A stretch of DNA of 64,000 nt, taken from Bacteroidales bacterium (GTDB lineage Bacteria; Bacteroidota; Bacteroidia; Bacteroidales; UBA932). A program made the position numbers and the translations under genes. The DNA is taken from positions 62,001 to 126,000 of the forward strand of contig JAGAKR010000017.1 in NCBI GenBank assembly GCA_017625535.1, in the 5' to 3' direction. Of this stretch, positions 18,371 through 26,107 are shown piece by piece. A model generated the notes under the pieces. The model was not told the DNA's origin and searched no databases. It was given only the letters and a program-made list of their open reading frames with translations. Every line of letters begins with the position of its first letter. The stretch's first letter is position 1.

Positions 18371-18378
18371 TATCTTTG
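18371..18378 (+). promoter_or_regulatory. Bacteroidota -7 element almost at the start codon
   Basis: TATCTTTG lies 6 bases before the ATG at 18385, in the 24-base gap between two divergent genes. If used, transcription would start at or next to the ATG, giving a leaderless mRNA. No good -33 box was found. Confidence 0.4.
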
Positions 18379-18384
18379 TTTCGT

Positions 18385-20178
18385 ATGCGTACAAAATTAG
18401 TCAATAAATCTGAAGTTAAGAACGCCATAAAGGTAAAAGGGTTTGCAGGAAATCTCCTTGCCGGCCTTATAATGCGTGTGTTGGGGCTCAACAGGATAAA
18501 CGGAATCTATAGCCACATACACCAATACCAGGGAATTGACTTTGCAGACAAACTGCTGGAGCACCTTAATGTTTCCTGTGATTTTCTTCCCGACGAACTT
18601 GAATATCTTCCCCAGGGGCAGCCTTTCATAATAGTGTCAAACCATCCGTTCGGAGCAGTTGACGGTGTGATGATGCTCAGTATCCTTGGCAAAAAACGCC
18701 CTGACCTCAAGATTCTTACAAACTTTATTCTGTCATATATACCTAACCTTGCAGACCATTTCTTCCCTGTAAACCCTTTTACAGACCGTCCCGGGATGAA
18801 AAGCAGCCTGGGGGGGCTGAAGATGGCCAAGGAGCATCTGGCTGCCGGTGGGGTGCTGGGACTTTTCCCGTCGGGAGAAGTATCTTCAAACAAGAACAAG
18901 GAGAGGGTTGTAAAGGACATTGAGTGGCAGCCTTCAATCATAAAACTCATAAAGGGTGCAGGGGTTCCGGTGGTTCCGGTCTATTTCAACGGTTCAAATT
19001 CGCGCCTTTTCCACCTTATGGGGAAAGTGAACCCGTATCTCCGTACGGCAAGACTTCCGCACGAACTGATAAACAAGCGTGACAAAACAATATCGCTGAG
19101 GATTGGAAGGCCTATAATGCCTACGGAACTGGAAGAGTTTGTAGATATACAGGATTTGGGGAGGTATTTGTGGAACAGGACATATGCGCTGGAGGCAAAT
19201 GTGGTTTCGCAGGATTCAGGCAGTGACAAAAAGGATACGGTTGCCCAGGTGCCTGTTGCACCGCACGTGGAACAGGAGAAATTGTCCGCAGACATTGCTT
19301 CAATTGCGGGGGAGAAACTCTTTGAACTGAACAGTTATGAGTGCTATCTGGCAAAGGCGGAACAGATTCCTTCTTTGATGCGGGAGATTGCTGTGTGCAG
19401 GGAGGAGACATTCCGTGCAGTGGGGGAGGGTACCGGCAACAGTATTGATACAGATGAGTATGACAAGTATTACAGACATCTGGTTCTGTGGGACAAAGAG
19501 AAGAAGATGCTTGTAGGTGCATACAGGCTTGGTATGGGAAATGAGATAGTGAGGAAATACGGACTTGACGGGTTTTATTCCAACTCCCTGTTCAAATTCC
19601 ACAGGGAATTCAGGCCGTATATGAGGAAAACTGTGGAGTTGGGACGTTCTTTTGTGGTTCCGGCTTATCAGAAGGATCCGCTTGCCCTTATGCTACTGAT
19701 AAAAGGGCTTATGTATATGGTAATAAAGAGACCGGAGGTACGCTACCTTATAGGGCCTGTGAGCATAAGTGCCTGGTATCCTCATTTTTACAGGAGCCTT
19801 ATGGTGCATTATCTGCAACAGAAGCAATCTGTTCCTGAACTTGGGAAATATGTTTCTCCAAAATATCCGTTTGAGCCTCAGTTCCATAGGGTTAAGGTAG
19901 ATGAACTTGCCGGTGGCAGGATGGAGTCTCTGGAGAGGTTCGACCGCTTCATGTACCGCCTGAGCAACAACCGTTTCCGTCTTCCTACCTTGTTGAAAAA
20001 ATATATAAAGCTGAATGCAAGGATACTGGCATTCAATGTAGACCCTGATTTCAACTTCTGTGTTGATGGCCTGATTATGCTTGATGTGATGGATGTGCCA
20101 AAATCAGAGATTGATGCCCTTTCCAAGGAGTTCCAGGATAAGGATATGGTATACAGGAGGTTCGGGCTTGAGCAATAG
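18385..20178 (+). CDS. Fused two-domain acyltransferase (OlsF/GlsF-like amino-acid lipid synthase)
   Basis: A 597-residue bifunctional protein. The N-terminal part (about 60-270) is a PlsC-type O-acyltransferase with NHPFGAVDG, the glycerol-3-phosphate-acyltransferase-like FPSGEVS and VPVVPVYFNG. The C-terminal part (about 320-590) is a hemolysin/OlsB-like GNAT N-acyltransferase (CREETFRAVGEG, YDKYYRHLVLWD, ELGRSFVVPAYQ). This order matches OlsF, which makes ornithine lipids in some bacteria. In Bacteroides the same activities are split into GlsB and GlsA and make glycine lipids. The product is thus an N-acyl, O-acyl amino-acid lipid, with the amino acid undetermined. The ATG at 18385 is favoured over an upstream TTG inside the promoter. 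Confidence 0.82.
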   Translation: MRTKLVNKSEVKNAIKVKGFAGNLLAGLIMRVLGLNRINGIYSHIHQYQGIDFADKLLEHLNVSCDFLPDELEYLPQGQPFIIVSNHPFGAVDGVMMLSILGKKRPDLKILTNFILSYIPNLADHFFPVNPFTDRPGMKSSLGGLKMAKEHLAAGGVLGLFPSGEVSSNKNKERVVKDIEWQPSIIKLIKGAGVPVVPVYFNGSNSRLFHLMGKVNPYLRTARLPHELINKRDKTISLRIGRPIMPTELEEFVDIQDLGRYLWNRTYALEANVVSQDSGSDKKDTVAQVPVAPHVEQEKLSADIASIAGEKLFELNSYECYLAKAEQIPSLMREIAVCREETFRAVGEGTGNSIDTDEYDKYYRHLVLWDKEKKMLVGAYRLGMGNEIVRKYGLDGFYSNSLFKFHREFRPYMRKTVELGRSFVVPAYQKDPLALMLLIKGLMYMVIKRPEVRYLIGPVSISAWYPHFYRSLMVHYLQQKQSVPELGKYVSPKYPFEPQFHRVKVDELAGGRMESLERFDRFMYRLSNNRFRLPTLLKKYIKLNARILAFNVDPDFNFCVDGLIMLDVMDVPKSEIDALSKEFQDKDMVYRRFGLEQ

Positions 20179-20192
20179 GTGAAGTACGGCAA

Positions 20193-20441
20193 TTACGGCA
20201 CAGGGTCATAACCGCTCCCTCCCCAGGGATGGCATCTGAGTATCCTTTTTACAGTAAGATACAGACCTTTCACAGGACCGTGCTTGCGCAGGGCCTCAAT
20301 TGCGTATGCAGAGCAGGTTGGGGTGAATCTGCAGGTGGCAGGTTTGAGCGGTGATATGCATATCTGGTAGAACCTTACCAGTATTATGAGGGGGAAAGAG
20401 AGGATTTTCTTAAGAATCTTTACCGGGCTGTACTGTTGCAT
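20193..20441 (-). CDS. yidD: Membrane protein insertion efficiency factor YidD
   Basis: A small basic protein of 82 residues from the ATG at 20441. The invariant core is clear: [27 protein letters not shown] and the end [14 protein letters not shown]. YidD assists YidC in membrane protein insertion. It overlaps the 3' end of rnpA by 32 bases in another frame, the classic rnpA-yidD arrangement. A longer start at 20498 would overlap rnpA by 89 bases and adds an atypical Arg-rich N-terminus, so the shorter one is preferred. Confidence 0.92.
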   Translation of the reverse strand: MQQYSPVKILKKILSFPLIILVRFYQICISPLKPATCRFTPTCSAYAIEALRKHGPVKGLYLTVKRILRCHPWGGSGYDPVP

Positions 20442-20853
20442 CTGTGTCCTCCTGTCTCTCTTTTGCCGCAGTATCCTTCCCGGCAGAAATCTTTGCAAGA
20501 ATCTCCTTCAGCCTTTTCTCTATATGGCTGAATTCCATTACATCTTTGGATACATATACAAAAAGGACATTGGTACGACATCCGCAAGGAGCCTCCAATA
20601 TCCCTTTGTTGAGTCTGTAACTCTCCCTTATCCTCCTTTTGAGCAGGTTCCTCTTTACCGCCCTCTTGAAGTTCCTTTTAGGGACAGATACAATAATTGA
20701 GTTTACCGGTTCCGTTTCACTTGTGGTCTGGGCCTGCACATGCAGGTATACCACTTTAAAAGGGTAATGGAAAAAGGTCTCCCCTTTTTTCATAAGTGTC
20801 TGAATCTCCTTGAATGAACTCAGACGTTCCCTTTTTGTGAATGTGGCGGACAT
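20410..20853 (-). CDS. rnpA: Ribonuclease P protein component
   Basis: Protein subunit of RNase P, which removes 5' leaders from tRNA precursors; 147 residues. The RnpA signature is [22 protein letters not shown] (about residues 58-79), preceded by the N-terminal [13 protein letters not shown] and followed by [24 protein letters not shown]. The last 30 residues are acidic and unconserved, and this part overlaps yidD. It is four bases downstream of hemD in the SUI1/DUF4271/hemD/rnpA/yidD run on the minus strand. Confidence 0.95.
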   Translation of the reverse strand: MSATFTKRERLSSFKEIQTLMKKGETFFHYPFKVVYLHVQAQTTSETEPVNSIIVSVPKRNFKRAVKRNLLKRRIRESYRLNKGILEAPCGCRTNVLFVYVSKDVMEFSHIEKRLKEILAKISAGKDTAAKERQEDTDATVQPGKDS

Positions 20854-20856
20854 AAA

Positions 20857-21603
20857 TTACTTGTTTTCTTGCTGCATATAAAGCGTAAGGGCCTTTGCAA
20901 TTGACGGTGCCTCAGGTGTAGGGGCAGTGATGTCTGCCTTGAGCCCTGCCGCAGCAACAGCCTTTGCCGCTGCCGGTCCGAATGTTGCAATTTTAAGGTC
21001 CTTCTGCTCAAATTCAGGGAAGTTCTCCATAAGAGACTTCACATCTGAGGGGCTGTAGAATACGGCAATCTGATATTTGCCAAGATCCATCTCGGTAAGA
21101 TTGCTGTAGATTGTCTTTACAAAGGCTGCACTCTCAAATTTGAATTTGGTCTTTGAGAAAAGTTTGTGCAGGTCTCCCTTCATATTGTCTGCAATAGCCG
21201 CAATTAGGAATTTCTCATCCTTGTGCTTGTTGCCTATTATGTCTATGATGGAAGAAGTTGTACCGTTGCCATAGAAAATCTTGCGTTTGCGGAAAACAAT
21301 ATGTTTCTGCAGATATACGGCTGTTGCCTCTGAATTGCAGAAATACTTCATTGTTTCCGGTACGGTAACCCTCAGTTCCTCGCACAATTTGAAGAATGCA
21401 TCAATTGTCGTTTTGGCTGTGAATACTATTGCAGTAAAATCGAGGATATTTATCTTTTGAGCCCTGAACTCCTTTGCACTTAAAGGTTCAACCTTAAAGA
21501 ATGGATGGAAATCTATATTTACCTCGTATTTTGAGGTTAGTTCTGTATAAGGAGAACTGTTCTGTGGAGCGGGTTGTGAAATTAAAATATTTGAAATTCT
21601 CAT
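20857..21603 (-). CDS. hemD: Uroporphyrinogen-III synthase family protein
   Basis: A 248-residue protein of the HemD fold, which closes the linear tetrapyrrole hydroxymethylbilane into uroporphyrinogen III. Visible features are the N-terminal ILISQPAP, ILDFTAIVFTAKTTIDAFFKLC, and the C-terminal AVFYSPSDVKSL with IATFGPAAAKAVAAAGL, as in Bacteroidota HemD-like proteins. HemD is poorly conserved, so the call rests on these stretches and on position: in Bacteroidota it is regularly found between DUF4271 and rnpA. No other haem biosynthesis gene is in the window, so a different role is possible. Confidence 0.82.
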   Translation of the reverse strand: MRISNILISQPAPQNSSPYTELTSKYEVNIDFHPFFKVEPLSAKEFRAQKINILDFTAIVFTAKTTIDAFFKLCEELRVTVPETMKYFCNSEATAVYLQKHIVFRKRKIFYGNGTTSSIIDIIGNKHKDEKFLIAAIADNMKGDLHKLFSKTKFKFESAAFVKTIYSNLTEMDLGKYQIAVFYSPSDVKSLMENFPEFEQKDLKIATFGPAAAKAVAAAGLKADITAPTPEAPSIAKALTLYMQQENK

Positions 21604-21609
21604 ATCTAA

Positions 21610-22353
21610 CTAACTGAAATTGAGGTGCAATAGCACTGCTATCGGCAAAATTTCAAGGGTGCAAAGATACAAAATATAGAAAAAATGGGAAACCCCTTTT
21701 TGCAGAAAAATTCTATTTAATGCGTAAAAATATGGAATAAAAACAACTAACAGGCTGAAAATGATACAATAACGCATAGTGCCCATTGGGGCCGAAGGTA
21801 TTGATTTTATAACAAAAAAAGAACATAAAACCAGAATATACCATATGCAGCAGTATGTGTGCGAAAAATTGTCTGCAAGTCTGAACACAGGCTTGTTGTT
21901 GAGCCAGGCCAGGAAGTGCAGCGATACCTTCCGCAAAAAGAAATAAAGCATAATGAAACAGAATATCCCGGCAAACTTTACAGGGACGGTATATTCATAT
22001 CCCACTATCCTGGTTGCGTATGCTATGTTGGCAAATACAAAAGAACTGCACAGGGTGAGGAATATGAATAGTGTATTCCGGCACACCTGCATATTGGACT
22101 GCGTTTCAATTGACATAAGCCTTTTTATGTTTGTTGTTGCAGCCAGGACATCTCTCAGACCTGCCACAATCCTCCTATGTGCAAAGATCAGGTATATTAC
22201 AAGAGCCATTATTATGGCAAAGTTGGCTATGTCCCTGTACGGATCTGACAATATGATGCTGCTTGGGGGAACCACAATTTCATCTATTGCAATATGGCTC
22301 TCCTTCCACAACTCCTGTATGGACTTCTCCTGTATGGACTGCAGCAATGTCAT
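21610..22353 (-). CDS. DUF4271 membrane protein
   Basis: A 247-residue inner-membrane protein with about six hydrophobic segments (for example residues 45-65, 98-118, 125-150, 165-185, 195-215 and 225-245). It begins with a short soluble stretch containing ESHIAIDEIVVPP. The family DUF4271 is confined to Bacteroidota and its function is unknown; it is nearly always upstream of the hemD-like gene, as here with a 6-base gap. I see no catalytic motif. Confidence 0.82.
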   Translation of the reverse strand: MTLLQSIQEKSIQELWKESHIAIDEIVVPPSSIILSDPYRDIANFAIIMALVIYLIFAHRRIVAGLRDVLAATTNIKRLMSIETQSNMQVCRNTLFIFLTLCSSFVFANIAYATRIVGYEYTVPVKFAGIFCFIMLYFFLRKVSLHFLAWLNNKPVFRLADNFSHTYCCIWYILVLCSFFVIKSIPSAPMGTMRYCIIFSLLVVFIPYFYALNRIFLQKGVSHFFYILYLCTLEILPIAVLLHLNFS

Positions 22354-22358
22354 AAAGG

Positions 22359-22703
22359 CTAATTCCCCCTTTTGGCCCTGTATCCCAAAGTGGTGAGTAT
22401 ATTTGTTATCTTATCTCTCTGGTCTCCCTGAACCAGTATGAGCCCCTCCTTTACGGAGCCGCCCACACCGCACTTGCTCTTGAGCATTTTCCCAAGATCT
22501 TCCAGATCTTCATCCTTCCCTATGAATCCTTCCACCACTGTAACCTGTTTTCCCCCTCTTCCCTTCTTGTCTATCTTTACAATGAGTTTCTGTTCTTTGG
22601 CCGGGAGAGTCTCCTGCTCAGGAATCTCCTCCTGCTCAAACTGGTAATCCGGGTTTGTGGAGTATACCATTCCCAGACGGCTTTTCCAATCGTTGTTTGC
22701 CAT
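22359..22703 (-). CDS. SUI1/eIF1-like translation factor
   Basis: A 114-residue protein of the SUI1 (YciH) family, bacterial relatives of eukaryotic initiation factor 1. The core runs from about residue 40: KLIVKIDKKGRGGKQVTVVEGF, then LGKMLKSKCGVGGSVKEGLILVQGDQRDKI, with the family signature CGVGGS. The start at 22703 fits the family and the promoter just upstream; a longer open frame upstream has no family similarity. It leads the minus-strand run that continues with DUF4271 after five bases. Confidence 0.92.
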   Translation of the reverse strand: MANNDWKSRLGMVYSTNPDYQFEQEEIPEQETLPAKEQKLIVKIDKKGRGGKQVTVVEGFIGKDEDLEDLGKMLKSKCGVGGSVKEGLILVQGDQRDKITNILTTLGYRAKRGN

Positions 22704-22730
22704 AATTGAATAGTTGCACGAATTTTGCTG

Positions 22731-22785
22731 CAAAAATACACATAATTGCTGAAACCCAACAGTTGTACCTTTTTTATTATATTTG
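22731..22785. promoter_or_regulatory. Divergent promoters of the SUI1 and DUF2723 genes
   Basis: On the minus strand TATTTTTG (22731-22738) with TTG at 22757-22759 serves the SUI1 run. On the plus strand TATATTTG (22778-22785) lies 31 bases before the ATG of the DUF2723 gene. The -33 half is imperfect in both cases. Confidence 0.5.
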
Positions 22786-22816
22786 CAGTTTATATAGAAA
22801 ATATCATAACACATAT

Positions 22817-25800
22817 ATGGAGTTAAAGAAGTTCAACAGAATAAACAATATCATTGCAGTTGCAGTATTGTTTGTTGCATCATTCACCTATCTCTCCACA
22901 ATTGAGCCTACGGCAAGTTTCTGGGATTGTGGCGAGTTCATTGCATCATCTTATAAACTTGAGGTGGGACATCCCCCTGGAAACCCGGTATTCCAACTTA
23001 TAGCAAGGTTCTTCACTTTGGCAGGAGGTCCGGAGGATGCTGCAATGCTGGTTAATCTTATGAGTGCAATGTGCTCTGCATTCACCATCTTCTTCCTTTA
23101 TCTTACAATTGTCCATCTGGGCAGGAGGATAGTGGAGAAGAGCAGGGGAGCGCTTGATTTTTCATCTGCAGTTGCAGTGTTCGGTGCAGGTGTGGTTGGA
23201 GCCCTTGCCTATACTTTCTCAGATACATTCTGGTTCTCTGCAGTGGAGGCTGAGGTTTATGCAATGTCATCATTATTTACGGCCGTTGTATTCTGGGCAA
23301 TGCTCAAATGGGAAGAGGAGGCAGACCGCCCATATGCCAACAGGTGGATAATCCTCATTGCATTCCTTATGGGAATTTCAATTGGTGTGCATCTGCTCAA
23401 CCTGCTTACCATTCCGGCACTTGTATTCATCTATTATTATAAGAAGTATGAGGTTACAACAAAGAGGACTGTAATGGTACTGTTGCTGTCGGGAGTGATA
23501 TTGGCTGCAATCCTTTATGGAATCATCCCTTGGCTCCCTAAGGCTGCGGCTTACGTAGACCTGCTGTTTGTGAACGGTATGGGGCTTCCTATGAATCTGG
23601 GTGCAAGCATTTTTGTGTTGGGGCTCATTGCCGCAGGCTTCTGGGGCATCTATTGGACTTACAGGAACAACAAGGTGCTGTTGAATGCGGTGCTGTTGTG
23701 TGTCACCCTTATTGTAATAGGTTACTCAACTTTTGCAGTTGTTGTAATAAGGTCTTCTGCAGATACCCCTACAAATGAGTACCAGCCCGACAATCCTTTT
23801 ACCCTTGTAAGGTATATCGGGAGGGAGCAGTATGGAAGCAATCCGCTGCTGTTCGGTGAGACTTTTGCATCGCAGTATGACGACATAAAGACTCCAAAGT
23901 ACTATAATATTCTGGACGGCAAGTATGTTAAGGTAGATGGCCCGGCAGTTCCGGTTTACCCTTCAAACCAGAAGATGCTCTTCCCAAGGATGTGGTCATC
24001 GGGAGCAGGAGACAGTTATGTACCGTTCTATCAGATGTATACAGAAGGACGCGGCAAGGCTGTGCCAGGAGGCAAGTACAAGATGCCTACAATGAAGGAC
24101 AATCTGGCATATTTCTTTGATTACCAGATGGACTTTATGTATTTGAGATATTTTATGTGGAATTTTGTGGGAAGGCAGAATGACCTGCAGGCCACAATTC
24201 CGGGAGACAAATTCAAAGGCAACTGGGAGAGCGGAATAACCTTCATAGACCAGATGCGTCTTGGAGACCAGAGCGTGGGTCCCGATTATCTTGTAAACAA
24301 CAAGGCAAAGAACCATTATTATTTCTTGCCTCTCATCCTTGGATTGATAGGCCTCTTCTACCAGTTGAAGAAGGACAACAGGAACTGGGTGGTTACAATG
24401 CTTCTCTTTATCCTTACCGGTGTGGCGATTGTGGTTTATCTCAACCAGCCTCCTATGCAGCCTCGTGAGAGGGATTATGCATACGCAGGATCTTTCTATG
24501 TGTTTACAATATGGATTGGCCTGGCGGTGATGTGGCTGGCCGATCTTCTGGAGAAGGCCCTCAAGAACAGAACCGTATGCGGTGCTGTGGCAGGTGTTGT
24601 TTGTGTGCTGGTTCCAATACAGATGGCCTGTGAGAACTGGGATGACCATAACCGCAGCGGCAGATATACAGCAAGGGACCTTGCATATAACTATCTTCAG
24701 ACATTGGATCCCAATGCGGTGCTTGTAACCCACGGAGACAATGATACATTCCCGTTGTGGTACATCCAGGAGGTGGAAGGTGTAAGGACAGATGTAAGGA
24801 TAATGAACACATCGCTCCTTGGTACCGACTGGTATATAGACCAGATGCAGAACAGGACCTATGAATCTGATCCTGTGAGGTTCTCAATACCGCGCAAGCA
24901 GTATCTGTACGGTACAAATGATTTTGTACAGGTATATGACCGTTTCAACGGAAAAGAGGTGCCTGGAAAACAGGTTATGGAGATTTTCAGGAATCCTAAG
25001 ATTGTCCTCCCGATGAGTGACGGCCGCAGCCACGATTACATTGCTGCCTCCAAGATAGCAATTCCTGTGAACAAGGAGAATGTGAAAAAATATGGTATTG
25101 TATCTGAGCGTTATATGGACAAAGTTCTGGATACAGTTGTGCTGGATATTCCTAACAACAGTTTCCTGAGCAAGACAGACCTTATGGTTCTGGATATGAT
25201 ATGCAATTATGAGTGGGAGCGTCCGCTCTACTTCCTGCAGCAGGGTGGTGATCTTGCAATAGGCATAAAGGATTACCTGCAGTACGACGGCTTTGCATAC
25301 AAGTTTGTCCCTATAAAGAGTTCTGTAGGCCAGGGCGGAAGTGTAGTGGAGCAGATGGATGACCGCTTGTATGACAGGATAATGAATACATATGAGTGGG
25401 ATAACCTGAGTGCTGAGAATCTGAATGTGGATTACCAGAACCTCCTTACATTCAACAACCTCTGCTCACCAAGGGAGATAATGACAAATTGTGCAAAATG
25501 GCTCCTTGCAAACGGTGAGAAGGAGAAGGCTGTTGAGGTATTGGACAAGATGCAGCAGATTATGCCTGCAAGGAACTTCCCGCTGAACAACTCAGTAATC
25601 TCTTCACTTACTGAGAGGGCCCTTATGGATGCCATTGCAGTATATATTGGTGCAGGAGAAGTTGGCAAGTCAGAGGCTCTTGCAGATGAGTTCATAGCGG
25701 AGACTGAACAGTCAATTGCACTCTTCAGTACAGAGTACAAAGGCAATTTCATCTCTACAGATGACCTGCAGCGCAACTTGTATTACATATATATGGTTGC

Positions 25801-25876
25801 AGATGTGTTCGATAAGAACAACCAGCCTGAACTCTCAAAGAAATATGCAGACCTGGTGAACCAGTATCTTGAATAG
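22817..25876 (+). CDS. DUF2723 (GT117-type) membrane glycosyltransferase-like protein
   Basis: A 1019-residue protein. The first 600 residues are multi-spanning membrane and the rest is soluble. The N-terminal motif ASFWDCGEFIASSYKLEVGHPPGNP is diagnostic of DUF2723, with an Asp-Glu pair in the first periplasmic loop as in GT-C glycosyltransferases. CAZy groups this family as GT117, and Bacteroidota members are thought to add sugars to proteins or envelope molecules. LNQPPMQPRERDYAYAGSFY and the soluble VTHGDNDTFPLWYIQEVEGVRTDV are further family blocks. The TPR-like C-terminus (about 860-1019) may bind partners. It has its own promoter and a strong terminator, so it is monocistronic. Confidence 0.88.
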   Translation: MELKKFNRINNIIAVAVLFVASFTYLSTIEPTASFWDCGEFIASSYKLEVGHPPGNPVFQLIARFFTLAGGPEDAAMLVNLMSAMCSAFTIFFLYLTIVHLGRRIVEKSRGALDFSSAVAVFGAGVVGALAYTFSDTFWFSAVEAEVYAMSSLFTAVVFWAMLKWEEEADRPYANRWIILIAFLMGISIGVHLLNLLTIPALVFIYYYKKYEVTTKRTVMVLLLSGVILAAILYGIIPWLPKAAAYVDLLFVNGMGLPMNLGASIFVLGLIAAGFWGIYWTYRNNKVLLNAVLLCVTLIVIGYSTFAVVVIRSSADTPTNEYQPDNPFTLVRYIGREQYGSNPLLFGETFASQYDDIKTPKYYNILDGKYVKVDGPAVPVYPSNQKMLFPRMWSSGAGDSYVPFYQMYTEGRGKAVPGGKYKMPTMKDNLAYFFDYQMDFMYLRYFMWNFVGRQNDLQATIPGDKFKGNWESGITFIDQMRLGDQSVGPDYLVNNKAKNHYYFLPLILGLIGLFYQLKKDNRNWVVTMLLFILTGVAIVVYLNQPPMQPRERDYAYAGSFYVFTIWIGLAVMWLADLLEKALKNRTVCGAVAGVVCVLVPIQMACENWDDHNRSGRYTARDLAYNYLQTLDPNAVLVTHGDNDTFPLWYIQEVEGVRTDVRIMNTSLLGTDWYIDQMQNRTYESDPVRFSIPRKQYLYGTNDFVQVYDRFNGKEVPGKQVMEIFRNPKIVLPMSDGRSHDYIAASKIAIPVNKENVKKYGIVSERYMDKVLDTVVLDIPNNSFLSKTDLMVLDMICNYEWERPLYFLQQGGDLAIGIKDYLQYDGFAYKFVPIKSSVGQGGSVVEQMDDRLYDRIMNTYEWDNLSAENLNVDYQNLLTFNNLCSPREIMTNCAKWLLANGEKEKAVEVLDKMQQIMPARNFPLNNSVISSLTERALMDAIAVYIGAGEVGKSEALADEFIAETEQSIALFSTEYKGNFISTDDLQRNLYYIYMVADVFDKNNQPELSKKYADLVNQYLE

Positions 25877-25900
25877 GCGCCGGGGGCTGGAATATGAAAA

Positions 25901-25925
25901 AGGGACCGTCACCGGTCCCTTTTTT
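25901..25925 (+). terminator. Terminator of the DUF2723 gene
   Basis: AGGGACCG (25901-25908) pairs perfectly with CGGTCCCT (25913-25920) over a 4-base loop, followed by a T-run. It begins 25 bases after the stop codon. Confidence 0.9.
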
Positions 25926-25936
25926 ATATAATATGC

Positions 25937-25967
25937 TTTGGAGAACAAAAATTAATACTTATCTTCG
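25937..25967 (+). promoter_or_regulatory. Promoter of tRNA-Thr
   Basis: TTTG (25937-25940), 19 bases, then TATCTTCG (25960-25967). The last three bases of the -7 box fall in a perfect 12-base palindrome, TTCGCCGGCGAA, at 25964-25975, near the expected transcription start. Confidence 0.7.
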
Positions 25968-25993
25968 CCGGCGAAAATGATGATTGACATTCT

Positions 25994-26070
25994 GCCGATG
26001 TAGCTCAGTTGGCCAGAGCAGCTGATTTGTAATCAGCTGGTCGGGGGTTCGAATCCCTCCATCGGCTCCA
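25994..26070 (+). tRNA. tRNA-Thr (anticodon TGT)
   Basis: The acceptor GCCGATG pairs with CATCGGC. The D-arm contains AGCTCAGTTGGCCAGAGC, the anticodon stem CTGAT/ATCAG holds loop TTTGTAA with TGT, and the T-arm has GGTTCGAATCC. The discriminator is T and CCA is encoded (26068-26070). Confidence 0.96.
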
Positions 26071-26078
26071 TACAAAAT

Positions 26079-26107
26079 TAAGGTGACCATTTTGGCCACC
26101 TTATTTT
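26079..26107. terminator. Terminator between tRNA-Thr and the GH3 gene
   Basis: AAGGTG, a mismatch and CC pair with GG, a mismatch and CACCTT over an ATTTT loop, followed by a TTATTTTTT tract on the plus strand. It ends the tRNA transcript and may also stop the convergent GH3 transcript. Confidence 0.75.
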
